DNA from: Pelotomaculum isophthalicicum JI
Lineage (GTDB): Bacteria; Bacillota; Desulfotomaculia; Desulfotomaculales; Pelotomaculaceae
Direction of reading: 5' to 3'
DNA: 59,708 nt
Assembly: GCF_029478095.1 (NCBI RefSeq)
Contig: NZ_JAKOAV010000022.1
Location: 1-59,708, forward strand
Position 1 is the first letter of the stretch, and each line of letters begins with the position of its first letter. Under the pieces are notes generated by a model. That model saw only the letters and a program-made list of their open reading frames with translations, searched no databases and was not told the DNA's origin. This document shows positions 1 through 7,384 of the stretch, in pieces. The translations under genes and the position numbers were made by a program.

Positions 1-190
1 TTCTCTTCAAACTCTGGCCAATTTATTTTAAGTATTTCTTTTATTTTCGACGAATATCTCATGTTTAAATGTTACCATATTATGGTCTCACCGGGTACCC
101 TCAAAAATGTATACTTTCCTAAACAATAAAAAACCAGCATAAATACCCTGTTCGATTACACGAGCTAATAAAAACTAAACATAATAAATC
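1..190. other. AT-rich left edge, no gene seen
   Basis: No convincing reading frame or RNA gene is visible here. It is AT-rich upstream DNA of the leader and regulator that follow. A TTCGAC core near position 47 recalls half of a Spo0A box, but the match is incomplete and I do not call it. A promoter for the downstream leader probably lies around 150-190, where TATAAT-like stretches occur without a clear -35. Confidence 0.5.
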
Positions 191-194
191 TGAG

Positions 195-333
195 TCCCCA
201 TTGCCTGTTGCCTATGGTTAAAGCTATGGCGGGTGGACCGATGGGTGTATCGGGAAACCGGTGCGCCTCCCATTGCGGAAAGGATTTAACTTACTTACAA
301 TGTCGTCGTGCCTTTACGCATGACGGCTTTTTT
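195..333 (+). ncRNA. structured leader RNA 1 with intrinsic terminator (riboswitch-like)
   Basis: This leader aligns with another at 20818-20962. Shared blocks are GCTATGGCGG, then TG and ACCG opening a small hairpin, then GAAAC, GCCTCCCA, and TGCGGAAAGG. It ends in a stem CGTCGTGC/GCATGACG (304-311 with 318-325) followed by six T residues, a standard intrinsic terminator. The terminator lies before the probable start of the regulator gene, so the leader can attenuate it. Conserved aptamer-like blocks plus a terminator suggest a riboswitch. The GCCTCCC and GGAAAGG blocks remind me of the molybdenum-cofactor RNA motif, which would suit the molybdopterin-fold proteins downstream, but I cannot run a covariance search and leave the family open. 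Confidence 0.6.
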
Positions 334-373
334 GTTATTGGAAACATTTAAGAGCCAGAGCGGGGTGAGTCTT

Positions 374-991
374 TTGGCGGTTATCAGCGTTGTAATAGCC
401 AGTGACACAGGTCACCAAGGCGAAGCAATTAAAAAGATAATTGATAAGGCGCCTGACGTGTTTAAAGTGCTGGATGTGATATTATTCGAAAAAATCTTGG
501 AAGTAGTGGGGGACTACCAGCCGGAAATCATTGTCTGTACTTTAAGGGAATGGGAAGAAAACATTGATGTGTTGAGCGAGATTAAAAATGTCTGCCCGCA
601 GACTCTGGTGGTGATGATAACTGAGAAGGAAGATCCGGAAGTAGTCTTGCACGCCTTAAAAGCGGGTGTTGACTCCTGTCTTGGCTCAATTACGCCGGGG
701 TACATACTGCGTAGCCTGGAAATGATTTGTCGCAGCGGGATTATGATCTTCCCCCGCATGCTCAAACCAAGAATACAAAGAATAGCCGACCTTTCGGAAT
801 ATGCGTCAAAGAGGATACCCGAGGAACTGACCGGCAGGGAAAGAGAAATTTATAGTTTACTGCTGAAAAGGTATTCCAACAAAGAGATATCACAACAACT
901 ATTCATCAGTGAATCAACGGTAAAAGTACACGTGAGGAACATTCTGCAAAAAATCGGCACAAAAAGCAGGGTTAGCTTAATAGATAATTAA
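374..991 (+). CDS. LuxR/NarL-type response regulator with degenerate receiver
   Basis: The protein has an N-terminal CheY-like receiver (about residues 3-115) and a C-terminal LuxR-type helix-turn-helix (about 145-205, with the ELTGREREI and ISESTVKVHVRNIL segments), so it should bind DNA. The receiver looks unable to accept phosphate in the usual way: the Asp expected at the end of strand 3 is a Cys (QPEIIVCTL), and only one of the two acidic residues of the DD pair remains (ASD). I prefer the TTG at 374, preceded by GGGGTGAG, giving about 205 residues that begin like its paralogue (MINVLIASD). An upstream GTG at 308 lies inside the terminator hairpin and is unlikely. It could regulate the surface genes downstream; that is inference from position only. 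Confidence 0.8.
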   Translation: MAVISVVIASDTGHQGEAIKKIIDKAPDVFKVLDVILFEKILEVVGDYQPEIIVCTLREWEENIDVLSEIKNVCPQTLVVMITEKEDPEVVLHALKAGVDSCLGSITPGYILRSLEMICRSGIMIFPRMLKPRIQRIADLSEYASKRIPEELTGREREIYSLLLKRYSNKEISQQLFISESTVKVHVRNILQKIGTKSRVSLIDN

Positions 992-1036
992 GCAATCAGA
1001 TAAATGTATCGATCCTTATGGGTAGGGTGGTTTTAG

Positions 1037-1449
1037 ATGATTAACGTTTTGATTGCCAGCGATAATAGATCTTACGGAGATGCATTAATTAAGATGTTGA
1101 AAAAAGTGCCGGATGTTTATAAAGTACTTGATTTGGTAGACTCGGACGATATATTGAATACCGCGGTTGATTTCCAGCCGGAGATAATGTTGTGCGCCGT
1201 TCAGAACAGGGAATTGCCTTATTCACTGTTGAAGGAGATTCAAGACTTCTGCCCGCAGACACGTTTAATCCTGGTGCTTGAACAGGACGACGCAAACATT
1301 TCGATAAACGCTATGAAAGCGGGTGTGGATGCCTGCCTCGGCCAGGTGGCGCCGGGGAATCAACAGTTAAGGTGCATGTGCGCAATATTCTGAAAAAAAC
1401 GGGTGTTAAAAGCAGAGGCGCTTTAATTTTCGCCGGTTTGATGCAATAA
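1037..1449 (+). pseudogene. decayed paralogue of the LuxR-type regulator
   Basis: Reading from ATG 1037 gives a receiver closely resembling the preceding gene (MINVLIASDN, then FQPEIMLCAV with the same Asp-to-Cys change, then KAGVDACLG). The frame is lost at about 1355 and stops at 1393. The missing end of the helix-turn-helix appears in another frame at 1357-1449 (ESTVKVHVRNIL to GLMQ, stop). The sequence between the receiver end and ESTVKVHV, roughly 65 codons in the intact gene, is gone, so an internal deletion fused the two parts out of frame. The receiver fragment of 118 residues could still be made. It looks like a tandem duplicate now decaying. Confidence 0.85.
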
Positions 1450-1467
1450 ACTGACCAGATTAGACAT

Positions 1468-1493
1468 CCCCAACATAATGGGGTATTTTTTTT
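1468..1493 (+). terminator. intrinsic terminator after regulator pair
   Basis: A short stem CCCCA/TGGGG (1468-1472 with 1479-1483) with loop ACATAA is followed by TAT and a run of T residues to 1493. It closes the regulator transcription unit. Confidence 0.75.
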
Positions 1494-1730
1494 GCCTAAT
1501 TTGCTAAACTGCTTAATCCCAGGCCTTAAATGCCTAGCACTCGAGACGTGATGATGATTATCGACTTGACATGGGCTATTAGAGAAGCCGATAAGGCTTA
1601 ATTCAAAGTGGTGATAAAGGATAATTTTTAGGTGATATCATCTAATTCTGGCTAATCCCGGGGTTGGGAAGGTACATCCCGGGCTCGGGTTGGAGGGCGC
1701 TGTTAAAACGACTTTAGTGGTTATGTGCCT

Positions 1731-1777
1731 TTAAAAACTTTCTAAACCCTTTTAAACCTTTCTAAACCCCTCTAAAC
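1731..1777 (+). promoter_or_regulatory. 10-bp-phased TCTAAACC operator array 1
   Basis: Five near-identical blocks start at 1731, 1741, 1751, 1761 and 1771: TTAAAAAC, TCTAAACC, TTTAAACC, TCTAAACC, TCTAAACT. The spacing is exactly 10 bp, so all copies face the same side of the DNA helix. The last block starts 62 bp before the TAAAAT box at 1833. The same spacing recurs at 17028-17065 and 20702-20719. It reads as a binding site for an oligomeric activator. Confidence 0.75.
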
Positions 1778-1832
1778 TATATGCTTTAAGATTTGAACGT
1801 TTGGGGAAAAGACTGGTAGGCACTATGACTGA

Positions 1833-1838
1833 TAAAAT
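1833..1838 (+). promoter_or_regulatory. probable -10 box of the TasA-like operon
   Basis: TAAAAT sits inside CTGATAAAATAT, a string conserved in the paralogous region at 17116-17127. No good TTGACA lies 17 bp upstream (the position reads AGACTG), which fits an activator-dependent promoter using the array at 1731-1777. Confidence 0.5.
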
Positions 1839-1885
1839 ATGCAGTGCAAGCCGATAAATTCATATTTATGGAAGTTGAATGAAGA

Positions 1886-2386
1886 ATGTACCGAAAATTA
1901 AAAAATGTCCGCAGTCACATTATAATTTGTGTCGCCCTGGCGATAGCTCTGAACGCCATCGGGTTGGGTTACGCCGCCTGGCAAAACGGGCTGCAGTTCG
2001 AGGGAGTAGTGGCAACGGGGTACATCGACCCTCGCTTTAGTTCCTGCGAAGTGCTGGAAAATTGTTCACCGGGTCGCGCCAAAGCTGTGCTGGAGGGTCA
2101 GGGTAAAAGGCTGGCTCTCCACGTTCATGACGCTTACCCGGGATATTACGCGCGCTTTCGTTTTCAGGTGACCAACCAGGGGACGGTGCCGGTCGGTTAC
2201 ACCGCCCGGATCAATAATGACACGCCGGAAGTGGATATAAAGGTCAGCGACGCCCAGGGCATTATCGGAGGGGCGGGCGGCAGCCAGTACGGAGACCTCT
2301 GGCTTACGGTGGGAAACGTCGATGAAAACAGCAATTACAATTTCACGGTGGACCTGGCTTTTCAGCAGTGGGATGCCGTGAGGTGA
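1886..2386 (+). CDS. TasA/camelysin-like secreted protein, SipW-type signal peptide
   Basis: This 166-residue protein has a positively charged start, a hydrophobic segment (about 11-30) and then the pattern GYAAW...GVVATGYID. That pattern is characteristic of substrates of SipW signal peptidases (TasA, CalY/camelysin, TapA). The mature part is a predicted beta-rich domain with VHDAYPGYYARF and VTNQGTVPVGY segments, which the next gene shares. Family members are biofilm-matrix fibre or surface proteins. The Shine-Dalgarno is weak (GGAAG, 11 nt before ATG). It is first in a unit with the next gene and downstream of the phased array. The matching SipW-like enzyme is 15 kb away at 17449. Confidence 0.75.
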   Translation: MYRKLKNVRSHIIICVALAIALNAIGLGYAAWQNGLQFEGVVATGYIDPRFSSCEVLENCSPGRAKAVLEGQGKRLALHVHDAYPGYYARFRFQVTNQGTVPVGYTARINNDTPEVDIKVSDAQGIIGGAGGSQYGDLWLTVGNVDENSNYNFTVDLAFQQWDAVR

Positions 2387-2497
2387 TGATAAATAATTGC
2401 GGCTGTTTGCTAAAACATTACGGGAGGTGATGGAAAAAACTGTCTGAGCGTGCTTTGGCGCTAATTACCCATTAAATTTTGAGGAGGAAAAGGAAAG

Positions 2498-3013
2498 ATG
2501 AAAAGTGTCAAAACGATGAGTTTGGTTATGCTGCTTGCCCTGGTCCTGATGGGCGCCGCCTACGCCGTGTGGGCCGAGGACATCACCATTAACGGCAATG
2601 TCCAGACAGGTTACCTGGATACCGTGTTTACAGCCGCGACTTCCAATGACCCGGGCGTATCCGTTGACCCCGGCAAGACGTTAAACGTGGGCCGTACTGA
2701 AGTGCCCACCGTTATCGGCGCGGATGGAGTCAAAGATATCGGAGTGGACGTGACCAACGCCTATCCCGGCTACAACGCGACAGTCAATTATACCATTAAA
2801 AATAACGGCACCATTCCTGTTAAAGTGACTGAGGTTATAGATAAATCAGGCAACGAGGCCGAGCTTAGCCTGGCTTCCACTTTAACGCCCAATACTGTCA
2901 TCGCCGCGGGCGCCACCTATAACGCCAGCATTGCCCACACGCTTACCGACGCCGCCCAACAGGAGCAAAATTATCATTACAAAGTCACCATCACCGCCAC
3001 CCAGGCCCAGTAA
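2498..3013 (+). CDS. TasA/camelysin-like secreted protein, SipW-type signal peptide
   Basis: This 171-residue protein has a SipW-type leader: a hydrophobic stretch (about 8-22), then AAYAVWAEDITINGNVQTGY. The mature domain contains VTNAYPGYNATVNYTIKNNG, which matches the preceding protein, so the two are diverged tandem copies. A strong AGGAGG precedes the ATG. Members of this family assemble into matrix fibres or sit on the cell surface in bacilli; here it probably forms part of the extracellular layer that holds the cohesin and dockerin proteins. That role is inferred from the family and context. Confidence 0.75.
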   Translation: MKSVKTMSLVMLLALVLMGAAYAVWAEDITINGNVQTGYLDTVFTAATSNDPGVSVDPGKTLNVGRTEVPTVIGADGVKDIGVDVTNAYPGYNATVNYTIKNNGTIPVKVTEVIDKSGNEAELSLASTLTPNTVIAAGATYNASIAHTLTDAAQQEQNYHYKVTITATQAQ

Positions 3014-3099
3014 GTGATGTTACAGGTGTAACTAACTTGTAAGCCTGAAAAACAAACAAGTTTCTTTATCAGCAAATTAGCAAAGGAGGGATATTCAAC

Positions 3100-4296
3100 A
3101 TGTCGAACGTCAAAAAGAACTGGCTTTACAAGGTTTTCATGGTCGTTCTCAGCGCGCTGCTGCTCGCCGGGTCGTTTAGCCTGACGGCGCCCGCGCCGGC
3201 CCTGGCCGCGTCGACTCAAGTACAGATTGACGGAAACGGGGTGACGAATCCCACGACCTTTACCGTGGTCCAGCTCCAGGCCATGGACGCGCAATACAAA
3301 CTTATTGAACAGCCGTACAGCACCATCAACACCTGGCCCACCAAGAAATTTTACCGGGCCACGGGGGTCAAACTGCAGCACCTGCTGGATTTGGCGGGGA
3401 TAACAGCGTCCGCCAAACAGCTTAAATTCTACACGACCGACGGTTTTGCAATAACCCTGACCCGCCAGGAGTTATTGCAGGACACGCGCTATTACTACCC
3501 GAATTTCAAGAACGTTGATCCCGGCGACAGCGACGGTTATAAGTTCAATGAAGACTCCGACAACAACGCGGCGGCGGTGGAGCCCATCCTCGCCTATTCC
3601 AGCGCCAGCGGCGGAGCGAATGACACTTCCCCTCCCCAGGCGTCAAGCATGAACGGCGACAGCGCCCTGCTCCTGATCTTCGGGCAGCGGGCGGTCAGCG
3701 AGCAAACCAATACTTTCTTTTTAAAGTATGTGAACAGGATCGAAGTGTTCACCACCCAACCGGATCAATGGGACAGCTCCATTCAGGCCAGTCCGGCCAG
3801 CGGGCCGCCCCCGGCCAACGGGCAGGTAGCGTTGTCCATACCCGGCGCCCCGGACAACGGGCAAGAGGACACGGATAAGATTTACTACACCACCGACGGC
3901 AGCACCCCGACCCTGAACAGCCCGATCTATAACTGGATCGGCAGCCGGTGGTGGGTAGACCGGGCGGCTGTTCTGAACACGATCAACCACCCGATCACCG
4001 TCGGCACTACCGGTGAAACAGCGATCAAGGCCGTCAGGATCGGCCCCCCCGGCTATACGCCCAGCAATTCCGGCAAAACGAACAGCGACGTGCAAACCTT
4101 CGTCTACACCAACCGCGCCAAAGGTGATATCGACTACGACGGCTACATCGATGTCACAGACCTGGGGATAATGATCGACATTATCAGTGCCGAGTATACC
4201 CCTAATGATTTTGAGTTCTACGCCGCTGATATCAACTCCGACGGCTACGTCGATGTCACGGATTACGGGATGCTTATTGACTTGATCTCAGGCTAG
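3100..4296 (+). CDS. secreted sulfite-oxidase-fold / chitobiase-C-like / dockerin protein
   Basis: A 398-residue protein with an AGGAGG site. A Sec signal peptide ends at ALA (residue 36). Residues about 40-215 are a module I read as the sulfite-oxidase/YedY molybdopterin-binding fold (IDGNGV, YSTINTWPTKKFY, VKLQHLLDLAG, then FGQRAVSEQTN). Thr occupies the place of the molybdenum-ligand Cys. Residues about 220-335 form a chitobiase C-terminal-like module (KIYYTTDGSTPT, IYNWIGSRWW). Residues 340-398 are a type I dockerin with two calcium loops, DIDYDGYIDVTDLG and DINSDGYVDVTDYG. The dockerin should bind the cohesins encoded next door, docking this module on the scaffolds. A decayed paralogue lies at 19754. 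Confidence 0.85.
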   Translation: MSNVKKNWLYKVFMVVLSALLLAGSFSLTAPAPALAASTQVQIDGNGVTNPTTFTVVQLQAMDAQYKLIEQPYSTINTWPTKKFYRATGVKLQHLLDLAGITASAKQLKFYTTDGFAITLTRQELLQDTRYYYPNFKNVDPGDSDGYKFNEDSDNNAAAVEPILAYSSASGGANDTSPPQASSMNGDSALLLIFGQRAVSEQTNTFFLKYVNRIEVFTTQPDQWDSSIQASPASGPPPANGQVALSIPGAPDNGQEDTDKIYYTTDGSTPTLNSPIYNWIGSRWWVDRAAVLNTINHPITVGTTGETAIKAVRIGPPGYTPSNSGKTNSDVQTFVYTNRAKGDIDYDGYIDVTDLGIMIDIISAEYTPNDFEFYAADINSDGYVDVTDYGMLIDLISG

Positions 4297-4355
4297 CAGA
4301 GTTTCTTGAACTTCCGCGAGCCAAGTATTAATCAAACTTAAGGAGGGGGATTTTT

Positions 4356-7058
4356 TTGTCAAGCATGAGTAACAAAACATGGCGCATCCTGCTCACGGTA
4401 ACGTTTATCATGGCCATGCTGTTCAGCGTCGGCATGGCGGCGCATGCCGATGAAAGCACGGTAGTGACTATCGGTAACGTCGTCGGCGGGCCTGGAACAG
4501 AGATCCAGGTTCCGGTTTATTTGAATAGTACGGGTAATGTGGCAGTAGGTCAATTTGACATGTACTATGACTCCGCCCTGTTAACCTACACGGGTTACAG
4601 CAGGGGGGATCTGGTGGCTTCCACCAGCCATAGTTTTATTGTCAGCAACCCGTCTACCGGTCCCAAGAGAACGAGAGTTATTATTTCAAGCAATCCCAAG
4701 GCAGCGATCCCGGCCGGTTCCGGCACCCTGATCATCCTGAGGTATCAGGTTGCGGCAGGCGCGCAGCCGGGTCAGAGTTGCGCCCTGCAACTAATCAACA
4801 ATCCGCCCACATCCACCTTGAAACTAAATGACGTTAACAACGCGGTAATCCCCACCACCTGGTACGACGGGCAGTTTAGCGTGCCCGGCGGGGGCAGCAT
4901 CACCCTGAGCGTGGACCCGGCCGCCGTCACCCTGAATGTCGGCGCCACCCGGGCCATCACTGCCACAGTTGACCCGAATGATGCCACCCTGAGCTACTCT
5001 TCCAGCAACGAAGCCGTGGCCGCCGTAGACACCACCGGCACAATCACCGCCTTGTCCCCGGGCGACGCCGACATCACCGTCACCGCCAGCAAGGCCGGTT
5101 ACACCACGGCCACAGCCACCGTGGCGGTCACCGTAAACGCACCGGCCGACACCGAAGCACCCGCCTGGCCTGAAGGCAGCATCTTGACCGCCGCCGCCTC
5201 CGGCGGCAGCGTGGACTTGAGCTGGCCGGCGGCCACCGACAACGTGGGCGTCACCGGCTATCAGGTTTACCAAAACAGCGCCCTGGTAGATACCGTGTCC
5301 GGCGCCACCCGGAACTACAACGTCACCGGGTTGATCCCCGGCAGCTACACCTTCAGCGTCAAGGCCGTGGATGCAGCCACTAACACCAGTGCGGCCTTGG
5401 ATGCCAACGCCAGCGTTGCGCTCGCCACCGACAAGACCCTGCAAATCTTCGGCACCGGTGTAAATCATGATGTAAACATAAACGCGACCGACTGGGCCGG
5501 TTTCACTCTCCAAGACCGGTACTATTCCTCTAACAACAGCTATAATTTCCACAAAATCGTCAAGACCAGAGGTTATAGTTTGTGGGATGTGATTGGTACT
5601 GATAATCTAAAAACCGACCAGGACTATGACGTTACCTTCATAGCTTCAGATGGTTTTAAGACAGTGAGAAAAGTCAGTCAGTTAAACGGCTATTTTTACT
5701 ACCCGGATTTGTATACCGAGGCAAGTAAAGTAACCGTCGGTCCAATGCTTGATTTTTACAAGGCGGAGCTTGTATCTGTTCAAGCCAATCCCCTGACCGG
5801 GCCGGTCATCTGGTCGGACCGTGAACTTGCCGCCGGCGACGCTGATTCAGGCGCCGTACGGGTAGTCTTTGGCCAGGCCAATGCCAGCGACAAGAATGAA
5901 TCCAGGTGGGCCAAATATGTGGTAAAAATCCTGGTGGGGCAGGATGCCGTCGCCCCCGCCTGGCCTGAAGGCAGCGCCCTGACCGCCGCCGCCTCCGGCA
6001 CCAGCGTGGCCTTAAGCTGGCCAGCGGCCACCGACGATGTCGGGGTAACCGGATATAACGTCTACCAGGGTGAGACACTGCTGACTGAAACCCCGATCAC
6101 CACCACCAGCTATAACGTCACCGGGCTGGCCCCCGGCAGCAGCTACACCTTCAGCGTCAAGGCCGTGGACGCCGCCGGCAACGCCAGCGCGCCATTGACC
6201 GCGGATGCAACCACCGCCCTGGGGGCCATCACCCTGAGCGCCAGCCCGGCCAGCGCCGCCCTGATTGCCGGTAACACCCAAGCAATCACCGCCACTGTTG
6301 ACCCGGCCGACGCCAGCCTGAGCTATGTTTCCAGCGACACGAGCGTGGCTGCTGTTGACGCCGGCGGCGTGATTAGCGCGGTCGGAGCGGGCAGCGCCAC
6401 CATCACCGTCACAGCCAGCAAGGCCGGCTACAACGATGCCACCGCCACCGTGCAGGTAACTGTGAATACTGCGGCGGAAACCGACCAGGTGGCTCCCGTC
6501 TGGCCAACAGCCAGCGCCTTGACCGCTACCGTCGCGGCTGACGGCGTCAGCGTGGCTCTAAGTTGGACCGCGGCCACCGATAACATCGCCGTGACCGGGT
6601 ACAAAGTTTACCAGAACGGCACTCTAATTACCACTGTGCCTGTTACCGGGACCAGCTATACCGCCACCGGCCTGACTGTGAACACTCAGTACACCTTCCG
6701 GGTCACCGCCGGTGACGCCGCAGGCAACTGGACCGGCAACGGCCCCAGCGCCACCGTGATCACCACCACCCCGACCACCGACACATCTCCACCTTACTGG
6801 CCGGCCGGCAGCGGCGTGACCGCCTCCGGCGCCACCCACTTCGGGGTGAATCTGAGCTGGACCGCCGCCGGTGACAACGTGGGCGTAACCGGCTACCGGA
6901 TCTATAAGAACGGCACCCTGATCGACACCGTGAGCGGCACCGGCTACAGCGCAACCGGCCTTAGCGCCAACACCATGTACACCTTCCGGATCACCGCCGG
7001 CGACGCCGCAGGCAACTGGAGCCGTAGCGGCGTTTCGGTAACCGTGACCACACCCTAA
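4356..7058 (+). CDS. secreted cohesin / Big_2 / FN3 protein, no wall anchor
   Basis: A 900-residue exported protein; TTG start with AGGAGGGGG six bases upstream. Signal peptide to AHA (31). Residues 34-175 are a cohesin (VGQFDMYYDSALLTYTGY). Then a Big_2 Ig-like domain (about 180-260), an FN3 domain (265-355), a divergent sulfite-oxidase-fold module (about 357-530: LQIFGTG, RGYSLWDVIG, RVVFGQA), FN3 (531-620), Big_2 (622-705) and two FN3 domains to the end. There is no SLH domain, sortase motif or dockerin, so it may be a free adaptor that binds dockerin proteins. The cohesin DNA is nearly identical to that in the next gene. A hairpin without a T tract follows. Confidence 0.85.
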   Translation: MSSMSNKTWRILLTVTFIMAMLFSVGMAAHADESTVVTIGNVVGGPGTEIQVPVYLNSTGNVAVGQFDMYYDSALLTYTGYSRGDLVASTSHSFIVSNPSTGPKRTRVIISSNPKAAIPAGSGTLIILRYQVAAGAQPGQSCALQLINNPPTSTLKLNDVNNAVIPTTWYDGQFSVPGGGSITLSVDPAAVTLNVGATRAITATVDPNDATLSYSSSNEAVAAVDTTGTITALSPGDADITVTASKAGYTTATATVAVTVNAPADTEAPAWPEGSILTAAASGGSVDLSWPAATDNVGVTGYQVYQNSALVDTVSGATRNYNVTGLIPGSYTFSVKAVDAATNTSAALDANASVALATDKTLQIFGTGVNHDVNINATDWAGFTLQDRYYSSNNSYNFHKIVKTRGYSLWDVIGTDNLKTDQDYDVTFIASDGFKTVRKVSQLNGYFYYPDLYTEASKVTVGPMLDFYKAELVSVQANPLTGPVIWSDRELAAGDADSGAVRVVFGQANASDKNESRWAKYVVKILVGQDAVAPAWPEGSALTAAASGTSVALSWPAATDDVGVTGYNVYQGETLLTETPITTTSYNVTGLAPGSSYTFSVKAVDAAGNASAPLTADATTALGAITLSASPASAALIAGNTQAITATVDPADASLSYVSSDTSVAAVDAGGVISAVGAGSATITVTASKAGYNDATATVQVTVNTAAETDQVAPVWPTASALTATVAADGVSVALSWTAATDNIAVTGYKVYQNGTLITTVPVTGTSYTATGLTVNTQYTFRVTAGDAAGNWTGNGPSATVITTTPTTDTSPPYWPAGSGVTASGATHFGVNLSWTAAGDNVGVTGYRIYKNGTLIDTVSGTGYSATGLSANTMYTFRITAGDAAGNWSRSGVSVTVTTP

Positions 7059-7092
7059 GCTGCGCTCTGCGCGCGCAGCCGGGTGAACAATT

Positions 7093-7123
7093 TCCCGCTC
7101 AGGCCGCCACGGCCTGAGCGGGA
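7093..7123 (+). terminator. 13-bp perfect hairpin after cohesin gene
   Basis: CCCGCTCAGGCC pairs with GGCCTGAGCGGG around a GCCAC loop, with one further T-A pair outside. No T tract follows, so it may act as an RNA 3' end stabiliser or pause site and not a classic terminator. A similar sequence context (CAGCCGGGTGAACAA before the stem) recurs after the gene ending at 16816. Confidence 0.6.
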
Positions 7124-7167
7124 GTTCCAAAATTGACGCTTCCGTCCCGTTAGCGGGCCCTGAATAT

Positions 7168-7288
7168 TTGACAATGCACACAACAGGTATCAGTGACAGG
7201 CGCCGGGAAGCAGGTTAACTCCCGGCGCTGAAAAAAGTTTAAGCTTGCCAACAACGGCTGGCTGCGTTTTCATCATCCGGCTGTTTTT
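7168..7288 (+). ncRNA. structured leader RNA 3 with hairpin and terminator
   Basis: After a TTGACA at 7168 there is a 9-bp GC-rich hairpin (GCGCCGGGA, 7200-7208, with TCCCGGCGC, 7220-7228). A second stem, CGGCTGG with CCGGCTG (7255-7261 with 7277-7283), ends in TTTTT. The second part matches leader 2 (20921-20957) over ACAACGGCTGG, GCGTTTTC and CCGGCTGTTTTT. The block CTCCC..GC.GAAA also aligns with leaders 1 and 2. The gene start follows about 100 bp later, so this is an attenuator-like leader of the giant scaffold gene. What it senses is unknown. Confidence 0.5.
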
Positions 7289-7384
7289 ATATTTGTTCAG
7301 AAAAGTATGCACGCAAGTGCGCGGCGCTTGCATTTTGAGAGTTTTGCCGGCGTCGTGCAAGCGTATTTGAGGAGGGAGAGATTT

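Larger units (their letters stand above)
1591..1870 (+). repeat. 280-bp regulatory repeat, copy 1 (upstream of TasA-like genes)
   Basis: This intergenic block is paralogous to 16891-17165. Both begin ATAAGGCTTAATTCAAAG, continue with AAAGGATAATTTTT and GGCTAATCCCGGG, contain TGTTA-AACG, then the phased TCTAAAC array, and end at a CTGATAAAATAT box. Both sit directly before genes for small proteins with SipW-type signal peptides, so a promoter region was duplicated along with its gene. No open reading frame fits here. Confidence 0.8.

Noticed and set aside
195-333. c-di-GMP-I (GEMM) riboswitch
   Set aside because: GCGGGTGGACCGATGG looks like the 3' end of that RNA, but the required GCAAA and ACGCAAAGCC parts are absent and the second leader does not fit.
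1833-1860. Sigma-28 promoter (TAAA with GCCGATAA) before the first TasA-like gene
   Set aside because: The boxes are present, but spacing is 13 bp and the second copy has different spacing and sequence, so the shared TAAAAT reading is preferred.
3721-4095. Minus-strand open frames within the surface genes
   Set aside because: Long antisense frames occur throughout the GC-rich repeats but lack ribosome sites and family similarity; they are shadows of the coding strand.
7307-7384. ATG start for the giant scaffold
   Set aside because: No ribosome site precedes it; TTG 7385 has AGGAGGG and matches the starts of the sister cohesin genes.
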